The notes: a model not told the origin generated them from the letters alone. Positions 25,336 to 34,992 are shown, numbered from the stretch's first letter. The stretch is 64,000 bases of DNA from Taibaiella sp. KBW10 (GCF_003852495.1 NZ_QAJI01000001.1:318786-382785), one strand, 5' to 3'. Program-made: numbers and translations.

Positions 25336-26511
25336 ATGATGGAGCTATTAGCACAAACATTCTTAGGACTTCCTTTATTTGCTTACCTCAGATTCGGGAT
25401 CATTATATTGTTTGCATGGTTACTCAAAGGTTTTTTGTCCAAAATCATTTCCAGGCTTGCCTATCGCCTGTTCAAAAAAAATGATGGCGATATTTATTAT
25501 GATCGCTTTGTAGATCACATCAATAAACCATTTGGGAACCTGATCTTTGCTATTTTTGCCTACATTAGCATCAATCAGATTGCGCCATTACTGGAACGGA
25601 TTTGGCTGTTCAAAAGAGGTAGTAGTAATGCACTTGCCGCCGATACTAAAAATATCATCGCTGTTAAGGCTTTTACCTTGATGGATCTTACCGATAGGAT
25701 TTTCTTCTTCATCATCATCATTACCGCAACCAGTCTTATTGTCAAAATCGTAAGATTCTTGTTCCGTGTATTGATCGATAAAGCTATAAAAAACGGGGAT
25801 AAAGAAAGACAGCAATTATTGCCCCTCCTACGTGATGTACTCCGTGTAGTGATATGGGGATTTATGTTTTTCGTGATCCTGGGCGTGGTTTTCAATGTCA
25901 ATGTAGTAACCCTGATTGCCGGTTTGGGCATGGGTGGAATTGCCGTAGCCTTTGCCTTAAAGGACAGTTTAGAAAACCTGCTTTCCTCTTTTATGATCAT
26001 GCTGGATAAACCATTTATCATCGGAGACCTCATCAAGATTGACGGTGTAGAAGGAAATGTAGAAAAGATAGGCTTCCGGAGCACGCATATCAGAACCGCA
26101 GAAAAAACATTAGTGTCGCTGCCCAACCGTAACCTGATCAGTAATAGCCTGGAGAACTTCTCCGAACGGGGCGCAAGAAGGGTAAAAATGGTGGTTGGTG
26201 CAACGTACGGATTGTCTAAACAGCAATTGCAAACCATACTGGAACAAATAGCAAGCCATATCAGGCAACACCCGGAGACGGTAGACAATCCAAACGTATT
26301 TCTGGATAGTTTTGGTGATTCCGCACTTAATATTAATGTATCTTATTTTGTAAAAGTCCATACCGAAACACCCTTTGATAAAATCAAAGAAGCCATTAAT
26401 TTTGACATTTACGAGATCATGTATCAATACGGTGCCGGCTTCCCCTACCCCACCCAGGCCACTATTGAAACGACAGAAATAAATAATGTAACGCCCGGTA
26501 CCAACCCATAA
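25336..26511 (+). CDS. MscS-family mechanosensitive ion channel
   Basis: 391 residues. Four to five transmembrane helices, the last being the pore-lining TM3 with Gly/Ala packing (VNVVTLIAGLGMGGIAVAFALKDSLENLLSSFMIMLDKPF, about residues 193-232), then the beta domain (IIGDLIKIDGVEGNVEKIGFRSTHIRTAEKTLVSLPN) and the alpha/beta C-terminal cage. Releases solutes on hypo-osmotic shock. Tightly coupled to the GldM-C-like gene. Confidence 0.94.
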   Translation: MMELLAQTFLGLPLFAYLRFGIIILFAWLLKGFLSKIISRLAYRLFKKNDGDIYYDRFVDHINKPFGNLIFAIFAYISINQIAPLLERIWLFKRGSSNALAADTKNIIAVKAFTLMDLTDRIFFFIIIITATSLIVKIVRFLFRVLIDKAIKNGDKERQQLLPLLRDVLRVVIWGFMFFVILGVVFNVNVVTLIAGLGMGGIAVAFALKDSLENLLSSFMIMLDKPFIIGDLIKIDGVEGNVEKIGFRSTHIRTAEKTLVSLPNRNLISNSLENFSERGARRVKMVVGATYGLSKQQLQTILEQIASHIRQHPETVDNPNVFLDSFGDSALNINVSYFVKVHTETPFDKIKEAINFDIYEIMYQYGAGFPYPTQATIETTEINNVTPGTNP

Positions 26512-26680
26512 GGGAAAGAGGAGCAATACCCCTTTCCGCGCAAAATAAGCATAGGATACCAGTACGATTGTTTATTTTTGTGGGCGTATCCAACACAACC
26601 CATATCCACAAAACAGGCTCAAGTGCATGCTTTAAGCAGCTCCTGGTCTGTTTTAAATATTGATTTTTGATTTAGACAAT

Positions 26681-28804
26681 ATGTTACAGTTTTATCCAGA
26701 GCAGGCTTTAGAGCGATTGGAATTTGAGAAAATAAGACAACTATTATTATCCAAATGCAGGACTACCTATGCAAAAAATACGGTACAGCATTTGAAATTT
26801 CATACAAAAAAAGAATACCTTGAATTAGCCTTATTACAGGTACACGAATACAAACAAACCCTGGGCGGGAATGATTATTTCCCCAACGATTTTACCAAGG
26901 ACATCAGCAGTGAATTAAAATTGCTGCGCATTCCCGGCGCCGTATTAAATGGCGACGATATCCTCGCTTTAAATCAGCTTACGATTACGATAAGGGATAT
27001 TTTGTTATGGCTCAAACGCCAAAACAACCTTTATCCAAGCCTGGAAACAATCGCAATCTCCGTGGTGTATCAAAAAGAGATCCCGAAAATCATCAATGAA
27101 ATGATTGATGATGCGGGCGTGGTAAGGGATACCGCCTCTACGGAACTGATGCAGATACGGTCTGATATTGAAAAGAAGCGGCAACAATTACGTAAAGCAT
27201 TTGAAGGCATCTTGAGAAAACTGAATAAACAAGGTTATCTGGCAGATATTTCAGAAAGTTTTATGAATGGCCGCAGAACGGTTGCCGTGGTTGCCGAACA
27301 AAAACGCATCGTAAAAGGAATCATGCATGGCGAAAGCGAATCGGGTAAAACTGTTTTTATAGAACCCGAAGAAACGATTGAGCTGAATAATGACCTCAAC
27401 AGCCTGGAAAGAGAAGAAGGCCGGGAAGTATACCGCATTTTAAAAGAGCTGACCGCACAGCTCAGTGTATACCATCCGCATTTCGAGTCTTATTTTAAAT
27501 TGTGCGGGGTATATGACTTTATCCGTGCCAAAGCCATCCTGGCTAAGGACCTGAACGCCTTTATGCCAAGGATCAGTCCCCATCCCGGCACACACCTGAT
27601 CAAAGCATACCACCCTTTATTATTATTACACAATAAAGAAGCGGGCAAGATCACGCATCCCCTAACCATTTCTATAGATAAGGACAACCGCATTTTAATG
27701 ATCAGCGGCCCGAATGCCGGAGGGAAGACCGTTTCGATGAAAACAATCGGCTTATTACAAGCCATGTGTCAGGCCGGAATGCTTATTCCCGCAGATGACA
27801 CTTCTGAAGTGGGCATTTTTAAACAAATCATGATTCATATCGGCGATACCCAAAGTATCGAGAATGAACTGAGTACCTATAGTGCACACTTAAGGGATAT
27901 GAAATATTTCCTGGAACATGCCAATAGCAAAACCTTATTTTTTGTAGATGAATTGGGTAGCGGATCTGACCCTAATCTTGGCGGTGCTTTTGCTGAAGCT
28001 ATTGTAGAGCAACTGTCCAATAAAAAGGCCATGGGTATCATTACTACCCACTACCTTAACCTGAAAGTAATGGCCGGAAAAGTACCCGGTATCTTTAACG
28101 GTGCCATGGCCTTTGATGAAGAAAATTTATTGCCTTTATACCAGTTAGTACTCGGAAAACCGGGAAGTTCTTATACCTTCTCTATTGCACAAAGAAGTGG
28201 CCTGCCCGAACCTGTCATTAACCGCGCCCGGCAAATCACAGATAAGGGGCATTTTAAACTGGATAAAATGCTGCATCAGACCGAGCAGCAATCCGTAAGG
28301 CTTACCGGTAAGGAAAGAAGCCTGGACCAACTGATTAAGGAAAATGAAAAGTTGAAGTCTAAGTATGAAGAGTTGATTGACAAAGAGCGTTTAGAACAAC
28401 ATTACCAGACCCTGAAGCTCCAAAACAAAATTAAGAAAGAAGAACTTGATTATTTAAGAGATACCGAACGCAAATTCAAGCAAATTGTTTTTGACTGGAA
28501 GCGTGCGGAGAATAAACAGGAAGTTATAGAAGCTGCCGAGAAAATCCTGTTCAAGAAAAAACATATTATCCAAAATCAGGTTGCGGCGACCAAGGCCGAT
28601 AAAAATTATATCATCACTGCTAAAGAACCGCAGATCGGTGATTTGATGCGCAACAAAGACAACCACCAGATCGGAAGGCTGATGGAAGTCAAAGGCAAAA
28701 AAGCCGTAATCCGTATAGGACATATGCCTTTTAGTGTCACTCTGGAAGAATGGATTACCGTAGAGGCTAAGAAACCGCAGCCCCGGAAGAAGAAAGTAGA
28801 TTAA
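26681..28804 (+). CDS. MutS2-family ATPase lacking the Smr domain
   Basis: 707 residues from ATG 26681 (a TTG at 26660 is also in frame). Core/lever region with a coiled coil (MQIRSDIEKKRQQLRKAFEGIL), then the MutS ATPase: Walker A GPNAGGKT (343-350), Walker B FFVDELGSGSDPNLGGAFAEAIVE, and the TTHYLNLK switch. A second coiled coil (about 520-600) follows, then a small beta domain QIGDLMRNKDNHQIGRLMEVKGKKAVIRI (KOW-like). The chain ends in KPQPRKKKVD; the Smr nuclease domain found after this point in canonical MutS2 (about 780 residues) is missing. No mismatch-recognition domain I, so not MutS. MutS2 acts in recombination control and in rescue of collided ribosomes. Confidence 0.88.
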   Translation: MLQFYPEQALERLEFEKIRQLLLSKCRTTYAKNTVQHLKFHTKKEYLELALLQVHEYKQTLGGNDYFPNDFTKDISSELKLLRIPGAVLNGDDILALNQLTITIRDILLWLKRQNNLYPSLETIAISVVYQKEIPKIINEMIDDAGVVRDTASTELMQIRSDIEKKRQQLRKAFEGILRKLNKQGYLADISESFMNGRRTVAVVAEQKRIVKGIMHGESESGKTVFIEPEETIELNNDLNSLEREEGREVYRILKELTAQLSVYHPHFESYFKLCGVYDFIRAKAILAKDLNAFMPRISPHPGTHLIKAYHPLLLLHNKEAGKITHPLTISIDKDNRILMISGPNAGGKTVSMKTIGLLQAMCQAGMLIPADDTSEVGIFKQIMIHIGDTQSIENELSTYSAHLRDMKYFLEHANSKTLFFVDELGSGSDPNLGGAFAEAIVEQLSNKKAMGIITTHYLNLKVMAGKVPGIFNGAMAFDEENLLPLYQLVLGKPGSSYTFSIAQRSGLPEPVINRARQITDKGHFKLDKMLHQTEQQSVRLTGKERSLDQLIKENEKLKSKYEELIDKERLEQHYQTLKLQNKIKKEELDYLRDTERKFKQIVFDWKRAENKQEVIEAAEKILFKKKHIIQNQVAATKADKNYIITAKEPQIGDLMRNKDNHQIGRLMEVKGKKAVIRIGHMPFSVTLEEWITVEAKKPQPRKKKVD

Positions 28805-28852
28805 GGCTTCCTGTTTAAAGGAATAATACACCAGAATCCTTTAAATAAACCA

Positions 28853-28860
28853 TACTTTTG
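28853..28860 (+). promoter_or_regulatory. -7 element of rnpB
   Basis: TACTTTTG ends 6 nt before the first base of the P1 helix of RNase P RNA, the spacing expected for transcription starting exactly at the mature 5' end. Confidence 0.6.
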
Positions 28861-28866
28861 CAAAGA

Positions 28867-29225
28867 CTACAAATCCGCGCTACCGCTGGAGCTCAGGCTC
28901 GGGAGGAAAGTCCGGACAGCACAGTGCAACGCACCACCTAACGGGTGGGTATGCGGCAACGCATAACAGCCAGTGCCACAGAAAATAACCGCTTCTGCTT
29001 GCAGATAGTAAGGGTGAAAATGTGCGGTAAAAGCGCACGATAGTATCAGGCAACTAATATTATGGGTAAACCTTGCGTGCTGAAATGCCCAATAGGCAAG
29101 CGCTTAGGACTGCACGTCCAATGCTTGCGGGTAGGCAGATACAGTCTTGCAGCGATGTAAGGCGTAGATAAATGGTAGCGGCTTCTCTTCGGAGAAGTAC
29201 AAAATCCGGCTTACAGGATTTGTAG
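28867..29225 (+). ncRNA. rnpB: RNase P RNA, bacterial type A
   Basis: The catalytic RNA that trims tRNA 5' ends. P1 is formed by ctacaaatcc (28867-28876) with ggatttgtag at the 3' end (29216-29225). Universally conserved segments are present in order: gaggaaagtccggac (CR-I), acagaaaataaccgc, agtaagggtgaaaatgtg (CR-II/III), ggtaaaagcgcac, gggtaaacc (CR-IV), and agataaatggt followed by acaaaatccggcttac (CR-V). A run of seven T residues after the P1 strand gives the terminator. Confidence 0.96.
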
Positions 29226-29405
29226 TTTTTTTTAAATATTTTTTTATTTCTATATTATTTCCCTATCTTAGTCTTGTCTTTTGGCCAAATTGACCACCCC
29301 AAATCCCAGAAAAGAGCCCCAACAACAGAACCACACACAGCTAAATCATTTTTAGCATTTATTGTTGTGTAAATAGTATTTTTTAACGGCAAATAAAATA
29401 CGTTT

Positions 29406-32240
29406 ATGAAAAAAAATCTCATCCTTACGGGAATTGTATTCGCATCGGGTATCCTCACCACTTATGCGCAAACGGCACAAGAACGTGCCCAAATTATCAA
29501 AAACTATGACAAAGGCTTGCTCACCGAAATGGCGAGACAAAGCGAGATCAAAGCGAAAGCTGAAAAGGCCGCAGCTATTACCTACGCCAAAAAAAATAAC
29601 ATCCCCGTTATCATCAAGCATAAAGATGGTTCTACTTCAGAATTGATGCGTATTGATGAACATAACGTACCCATCTACTATACCAATAATAATGTAAATG
29701 CGGCCCGGTCTACGCGGGTCAATCACCTGAATACAGGAGGCTCTCTGGGCCTGAACCTTGACGGACAAAATATGATCGTCGGCGTTTGGGACGGTGGCGG
29801 TGTTCGAACGACCCACCAGGAACTTAACGGGCGCGTAACCGTAAAAGACAATGCGACTACCACCGGCGATCCTCATGCAACGCATGTGGGCGGAACAATT
29901 GCCGCCAGTGGTGTCACAGCCAGCGCAAAGGGAATGGCCAGCGCTGCAAAAATATATTCTTATCAATGGGACTCAGACGTGTCTGAGATGACCACAGAGG
30001 CCGCCGCAGGTCTTTTGGTCTCAAACCACTCTTACGGCTACAGATCCGATCAACTTCCCGCTTGGTATTTCGGCGCTTATATCTCAGAATCTAAAGCATG
30101 GGATGACCTTTTATTTAATGCGCCTTATTATACCATTTGTAAAGCAGCCGGCAATGACGGGACCTTTACCAATTCAAGTCCTTTGGGAGGAAGTTCAAGT
30201 GCTTATGACAAGCTTTCCGGTGCGGCAACTTCTAAAAATGTAATTGTAGTCGCCAATGCACAGGATGCCTCGGTCAGTAATAATGGCGACCTGAACAGTG
30301 TACTGATTAATTCCAGCAGTAGCCAGGGGCCTACTGATGACCTGCGCATCAAGCCGGATATCGCGGGCAACGGAACAACGCTTTATTCGTCTGTTTCTTC
30401 TTCCAATACTGCTTATGGTACCATGACCGGTACCTCTATGGCCTCGCCAAATGTAGCCGGCAGTATCACGCTGGTACAGCAACACTTTAAAAATGTAACG
30501 GGCGCTTATATGCGGGGTGCCGCTTTAAGAGGGCTCGCACTGCATACTGCAGATGATGCCGGTGCCAATGGTCCTGATGTAAACTTCGGATGGGGCTTGC
30601 TTAATGCCAAGAGAATGGCAGAAGTGATCAATACAAGGAATACGACTTCCCTGATCTCGGACAAAACCCTGAACAATAATGCAACAGATAATGTAACGGT
30701 CAATGCTGATGGTGTAAGCCCTTTAACGGTCTCTATCTCCTGGTATGACCGCGGAGGAACAACGCAAACCTCTTCTCAACTTAATAATACGACCACTAAA
30801 AGATTGGTAAACGACCTGGATCTAAGGGTTAGTGCCGTTAGCACCAACACCACCAGTATGCCTTGGGTACTGACGTCCCGATCAACTAATGCCAAACAGG
30901 ATAATAATACGGACAATTTTGAAAGAGTAGACCTTGGCATCGTACCGGCCGGCCAATATACAATTGCTGTAAGCCATAAAGGATCCCTTACCGGTGGTAG
31001 CCAAAACTATACCCTTATCGTTACCGGCAGAAGCAATAATGTAGCGGCATGTAATGCACCGAATAATTTAAGTACGGCAGATATCACGACTGGCAGTGCC
31101 ACTTTAAACTGGGTAGCTTCTGCTTCTGCCAATACCGGTTATACCGTAGAATACAAAGCAGCGGCGGCAACGCAATGGATTGTTGTCTACACGGGTACAA
31201 ATACCAGTACTCCCTTGACCGGGCTTGCAACAGCTACCAATTACAACTGGAGGGTCAAAACAAATTGTTCTGCAACAGAAAGTAGTGCGTATGCCGATGC
31301 CAGCTTCACCACAACAGGAGGAGCAGCTTGTAATGCACCTACTAACCTCGCAAGCAGCAATATTACTTCGAGTGGCGCCACAATATCCTGGACGGCCTCT
31401 ACTACTGCCAATACAGGTTATACCGTAGAATATAAAGCAGCAACTGCCACACAATGGATTAGTGCAGGAACGACTACCGCAACAAACATTTCCTTATCTA
31501 GCCTGAGTGCTGCTACAGCCTACAATTACAGAGTGCGTACCAATTGTAGCGCCAGCTCCACCAGCAGTGATGCAACCGGTAACCTGACGACGGCAGCAGC
31601 ACCGACTACTTCTTGTGCCCAGGCCTTTGAGCCCAATGCAACGATAGCCGCTGCCTATGACATTACGCTTAATACGGATTACCAGGCGGCAATCGCAACC
31701 AGCGGAGATGTAGACTATTATAAAATCACCGTTCCTACCAACAGTATAAATACGGTGAGCCTGACTAATCTGACGCATGATGTAGATTTAGCCATACAAA
31801 GCAGCGCCGGTCAGAATCTGGCGGTTTCGGAAAATGGCGGCAGTGCAAGTGAGCAGATCTCAGCTACTTTTTCCGGCGGTATCTATTATATCAAAGTATA
31901 CCCATATTCAGGCTTTAATGCGAATAATTGCTACACGCTTAGGGTTTCCAGCGGCTCCGCTACAGCCGGCATGGCAGATGCAATGTCCTCTATTGACAAT
32001 GCTAACCCAATTAGCGCTTATCCAAATCCGGCCAGTAACCTGCTCACAATAAAAATCAGCGCTAAAATGGCTAAAGATGCCCTGATCAAAGTGTATGATG
32101 TACTGGGTAAGGAACAAATGAGCCTGAAAGCAAAAGATACAGAGAGCCAGCTGGATATTTCCAGCTTACCTGCAGGTATTTACCATATTACCGTTAGCAA
32201 CGAGCGCAATCAATATCATCTTAAATTTACCAAAAAATAA
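29406..32240 (+). CDS. Secreted S8 subtilisin-like protease with FN3 domains and T9SS tail
   Basis: 944 residues. Signal peptide 1-21; propeptide-like region to about 115; S8 catalytic domain about 120-405 with Asp129 (GVWDGGG), His160 (DPHATHVGG), oxyanion Asn250 (AAGNDG) and Ser344 (GTSMASP). Then a C-terminal beta domain with GQYTIAVSHKG (to about 543), two FN3 repeats (549-635 and 642-729, near-identical cores NTGYTVEYKAA), a pre-peptidase C-terminal domain (738-848) and a type A T9SS sorting domain (AYPNPASNLLTIKI, then LDISSLPAGIYHITV). Exported by the T9SS to the cell surface or medium and probably a scavenging protease. Own unit: 180-nt leader after rnpB, strong terminator behind. Confidence 0.95.
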   Translation: MKKNLILTGIVFASGILTTYAQTAQERAQIIKNYDKGLLTEMARQSEIKAKAEKAAAITYAKKNNIPVIIKHKDGSTSELMRIDEHNVPIYYTNNNVNAARSTRVNHLNTGGSLGLNLDGQNMIVGVWDGGGVRTTHQELNGRVTVKDNATTTGDPHATHVGGTIAASGVTASAKGMASAAKIYSYQWDSDVSEMTTEAAAGLLVSNHSYGYRSDQLPAWYFGAYISESKAWDDLLFNAPYYTICKAAGNDGTFTNSSPLGGSSSAYDKLSGAATSKNVIVVANAQDASVSNNGDLNSVLINSSSSQGPTDDLRIKPDIAGNGTTLYSSVSSSNTAYGTMTGTSMASPNVAGSITLVQQHFKNVTGAYMRGAALRGLALHTADDAGANGPDVNFGWGLLNAKRMAEVINTRNTTSLISDKTLNNNATDNVTVNADGVSPLTVSISWYDRGGTTQTSSQLNNTTTKRLVNDLDLRVSAVSTNTTSMPWVLTSRSTNAKQDNNTDNFERVDLGIVPAGQYTIAVSHKGSLTGGSQNYTLIVTGRSNNVAACNAPNNLSTADITTGSATLNWVASASANTGYTVEYKAAAATQWIVVYTGTNTSTPLTGLATATNYNWRVKTNCSATESSAYADASFTTTGGAACNAPTNLASSNITSSGATISWTASTTANTGYTVEYKAATATQWISAGTTTATNISLSSLSAATAYNYRVRTNCSASSTSSDATGNLTTAAAPTTSCAQAFEPNATIAAAYDITLNTDYQAAIATSGDVDYYKITVPTNSINTVSLTNLTHDVDLAIQSSAGQNLAVSENGGSASEQISATFSGGIYYIKVYPYSGFNANNCYTLRVSSGSATAGMADAMSSIDNANPISAYPNPASNLLTIKISAKMAKDALIKVYDVLGKEQMSLKAKDTESQLDISSLPAGIYHITVSNERNQYHLKFTKK

Positions 32241-32267
32241 AGTTCATTTTTTGAATTGAATGATTGT

Positions 32268-32308
32268 AAATGGTCGGTCTGCTTCCCGCAGACCGGCCAT
32301 TTTTATTT
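32268..32308 (+). terminator. Terminator of the S8 protease gene
   Basis: Stem atggtcggtctgc / gcagaccggccat (one G-T pair), TTCCC loop, then TTTTTATTTTA. Confidence 0.9.
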
Positions 32309-32601
32309 TATTGAGTATTGCTTTCAGGAAACAGAGGCCTACTTTCTTCTTCTTGTTTCAATTTATCGGTATTGCTACCATTTGCCTTGATGCAAAAAGT
32401 ACCGCCAAAAAATAAAGGCTATATCAATCCTTGGCTAAAAATCAATGCACGGAACGTACCAAAATTGCGATGCACCGCAATCGCCTATATATGCTTATAA
32501 AAAACGGTTAATCAATCAAATAAACCTGGCGACAAGCCCCTAAAATTATTTTTCTGATTTAACCTTTAATTTTTTTACAAAAATTGTACTTTAGCGTAGA
32601 C
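32309..32601. other. Gene-free spacer between S8 protease and DUF3810 gene
   Basis: AT-rich 290 nt. Short open frames here have no coding character. The segment 32383-32420 (tgccttgatgcaaaaagtacc ... aaaaaataaaggc) is an imperfect inverted repeat. Near the end, TACTTTAG at about 32587 resembles a -7 element for the next gene. Confidence 0.5.
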
Positions 32602-33669
32602 ATGGCAAAACGCAACAAAAAAACAGTACAATATAGCCTTATCGTACTGCTGTCATTATACCTGATCAGTGCCTTATGGCTGCAATCGGCCAAGGGAATC
32701 CAGTTTTACATTCCTTATGTCTATCTGCCCTTACAAAGAATCAGAAATACGCTGTTTCATATGTTCCGTTTCAGTATCGGGGATATCGTTTATATCATCT
32801 TGCTGGCCTGGCTGCTATACACCTTATTTAAACTGATACAATTTTTATTTACCTGGCGCAAAAACAAAAAGAACCTCCTCCTGAAGTTTGGCAGGATTAG
32901 TATGACCTTGGTTTTCTTATATGCCAGTTTCATTATCCTGTGGGGGGCCAATTACAATCGGCCCAAACTCATCTCAGATCACGATACAGAATCTTTAGAT
33001 AAAAATGCATTGATTGCCCTGAATGACAGCCTGGTACACAAACTCAATACCCTAAACCCGCATGAGCAGCCTTTGGTATTATCTGAGCTGAATAAACAAC
33101 TCTCAAAAGACTATAGCCTTTTGTTTGGCCCCAAAGTACCGGAACTGATGGTCAAACCGACTGTGTTCGGCAATATGCTGCACTATTTTGGCATTCAAGG
33201 TTATTATAACCCTTTGAGTGGTGAGGGACAATTTGCGGCGTCACTCCCTCAATTTATGTGGGGTTTTGTGATCGCTCATGAAATGGCCCATCAGGCAGGT
33301 ATCGCCTCTGAAGGGGAAGCCAATTTTCTGGCCTATGTGGTTTGTGTTCAGGATAGTTTGGCGCCTACGCAATACTCCGGTTATTTCAATTTATTTTTAT
33401 ATGCAAACCGAGAGTTGGCCGAAACCGATTCGGCATTGGCTTTGGCCAAATATGAGGCTCTAAATCCTTCAACCCGGGCCGATATCCAAACCCTCAAAAA
33501 TATGCGGCAACAATATAGAAGTATCTTTCGGGGTCTCTCGCTTGATTTCTACAACTGGTATTTACAAAACAGGGGTTTGAAACAAGGTATCCGCAGTTAC
33601 CGCCAGATCGCCAGAAATGTATATGACTGGGAGCAAAAGGGCAAACCGGCGATTGCTTTGTATCCATAA
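32602..33669 (+). CDS. DUF3810 membrane protein with HExxH motif
   Basis: 355 residues. Three N-terminal hydrophobic segments (SLIVLLSLYLISALWL, FSIGDIVYIILLAWLLYTLF, ISMTLVFLYASFIILWGANY) and a large extracytoplasmic domain. His226-Glu-Met-Ala-His230 (VIAHEMAHQAG) followed by Glu237/Glu239 (SEGEANFLAY) is a gluzincin-like zinc site, so it is probably a membrane-bound metallopeptidase. The family (DUF3810) has no established substrate that I know of. ATG 32602 is preferred to the TTG at 32584. Confidence 0.87.
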   Translation: MAKRNKKTVQYSLIVLLSLYLISALWLQSAKGIQFYIPYVYLPLQRIRNTLFHMFRFSIGDIVYIILLAWLLYTLFKLIQFLFTWRKNKKNLLLKFGRISMTLVFLYASFIILWGANYNRPKLISDHDTESLDKNALIALNDSLVHKLNTLNPHEQPLVLSELNKQLSKDYSLLFGPKVPELMVKPTVFGNMLHYFGIQGYYNPLSGEGQFAASLPQFMWGFVIAHEMAHQAGIASEGEANFLAYVVCVQDSLAPTQYSGYFNLFLYANRELAETDSALALAKYEALNPSTRADIQTLKNMRQQYRSIFRGLSLDFYNWYLQNRGLKQGIRSYRQIARNVYDWEQKGKPAIALYP

Positions 33670-33704
33670 AAAAAACGGTTGTGCATTTTGCACAACCGTT
33701 TTTT
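33669..33704. terminator. Bidirectional terminator
   Basis: Stem aaaaaacggttgtgca / tgcacaaccgtttttt around a TTT loop, between the convergent DUF3810 gene and the small lipoprotein gene. Confidence 0.92.
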
Positions 33705-33724
33705 CATGTACGCTATTTTGGTAT

Positions 33725-33952
33725 TTAGAAGACTGTAATATTACATTTATAGTCTATCCCAAATGCACTACCCGATTTATTACACTCGGCTTTGGCTTCT
33801 TTGTACGTTTTGTCCCTTATGATAGAGGTGTTTTTATTCCCATTCACCGTACACTCACAATTCCAATCTTTTGGTTTATTACACGAGGTGGCAAAGGCTA
33901 AGGCGCTTCCAAATACAGCAAGGGCGACGGTTACTGATGCTAATCTCTTCAT
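33725..33952 (-). CDS. Small Cys-rich lipoprotein, hypothetical
   Basis: 75 residues. Signal peptide MKRLASVTVALAVFGSALAFATSC with lipidation Cys24; mature part NKPKDWNCECTVNGNK... with four further cysteines (two in CEC, one in AECNKSG, one in YKCNITVF) that could form two disulfides. The start at 33952 is chosen because the 8-residue upstream extension spoils the signal peptide. Similar short CECTVNG lipoproteins occur in Bacteroidota but I know no function. Monocistronic. Confidence 0.7.
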   Translation of the reverse strand: MKRLASVTVALAVFGSALAFATSCNKPKDWNCECTVNGNKNTSIIRDKTYKEAKAECNKSGSAFGIDYKCNITVF

Positions 33953-34113
33953 AATTATTTGTTTTTGTTCACCCAATATTAGTCAAATAATGCCAGCTAT
34001 CCATCAATACAATGTTAATAATATAGATGTATGTACAACGAAACAAGGGTTCTTTGGCCAAAAGCAAATAGAATGTTCCCCTATAAATGTGCCTTAAAAA
34101 GAATATTTTCAAT

Positions 34114-34121
34114 TACCTTTG
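34114..34121 (+). promoter_or_regulatory. -7 element for the TPR protein gene
   Basis: TACCTTTG, about 22 nt before ATG 34144; rules out the in-frame start at 34087. Confidence 0.5.
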
Positions 34122-34143
34122 CCCCCTAAATTTGATAGGAAAA

Positions 34144-34797
34144 ATGTTTGCATTACGTAGATTTTTAGTAATGAATAGATTGCTTGTTGCAGTTCTATTA
34201 ATCGCCTTAGGTATCTTTTTGGGTATAAAAGTAACCTGGTGGCTGGGCTGGCTGCCTATTTTAATCGGTCTGTTAACCGTGGTCGCGCATTTTTTAATCG
34301 GCCCTATGACCATTCTGCCCCGCTATATTGAAAACGGCGATGTAGATGAGGCACAAAAATTGATTAATTCTGTAAAAAAACCGGAATGGTTGTTTAGCCA
34401 GGTACGCAGTGGTTTTTATATGCTGAAAGCCAACCTGTCTACAATGAACAATGACCTGGATGCTGCAGAAGCAGAACTCAGAAAAGGACTGGCTTCCGGC
34501 AAAAACGATAAAGATGCGGAAGGAATGGCCTTACTACAACTGGGCTTTATTTCGGCACAAAAAGGAAATTTAAAAGATTCATATGAGCAGTTAAGAAAAG
34601 CGGTGCAATTAGGATTGCCTGATGGTGATACCTCTGCCAGGGCATATATGCAACTCTCTTCAATCTGCGCGCAACGCCGCGATTACAGAGGTTGTAAATT
34701 TTATTTTGCTAAAGCCAAAGCGGCCAAACCTAAAAATGCAGAGATACTGGAACAATTAAAAGAAATGAACAAGCAAATTGCCCGCATTCCCGGTTAA
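34144..34797 (+). CDS. Membrane-anchored TPR-repeat protein
   Basis: 217 residues. Two adjacent N-terminal transmembrane helices (MNRLLVAVLLIALGIFLGI and WLGWLPILIGLLTVVAHFLIG), then about three tetratricopeptide repeats facing the cytoplasm or periplasm (DVDEAQKLINSVKKPEW, NDLDAAEAELRKGLASG, GNLKDSYEQLRKAVQLG, RDYRGCKFYFAKAKAAKPKN). A protein-interaction scaffold; partner unknown. Start 34144 (MFALRRFLV) or 34171 (MNRLLV) both keep the membrane helices. Confidence 0.75.
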   Translation: MFALRRFLVMNRLLVAVLLIALGIFLGIKVTWWLGWLPILIGLLTVVAHFLIGPMTILPRYIENGDVDEAQKLINSVKKPEWLFSQVRSGFYMLKANLSTMNNDLDAAEAELRKGLASGKNDKDAEGMALLQLGFISAQKGNLKDSYEQLRKAVQLGLPDGDTSARAYMQLSSICAQRRDYRGCKFYFAKAKAAKPKNAEILEQLKEMNKQIARIPG

Positions 34798-34856
34798 GAC
34801 CCGAAGGATTACACCCAATTTCAATTTCTTAATTGCCCCCTCAAAATCATCAGTAC

Positions 34857-34886
34857 AAAGCAGCCTTTGACAGGCTGCTTTTTTTG
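34857..34886 (+). terminator. Terminator of the TPR protein gene
   Basis: Stem aaagcagcct / aggctgcttt, TTGAC loop, followed by TTTTT. Confidence 0.88.
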
Positions 34887-34897
34887 TGCTTATTAAA

Positions 34898-34928
34898 TTG
34901 GTGTCTTTATAAGTAATGCCTACTTTTG
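34898..34928 (+). promoter_or_regulatory. Promoter of lspA
   Basis: TTG 34898-34900, 20 nt, TACTTTTG 34921-34928. Leader of about 58 nt to ATG 34993. Confidence 0.65.
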
Positions 34929-34992
34929 TTTCGATTTTTTAAACCGATTTTTCAGCCGTTCCCTGCTTTAGGGGTACCACATCTTAAATTCA

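Noticed and set aside
28867-29225. Structured RNA as riboswitch or tmRNA
   Set aside because: Conserved regions CR-I to CR-V and P1 pairing identify RNase P RNA; no tag ORF or tRNA-like ends.
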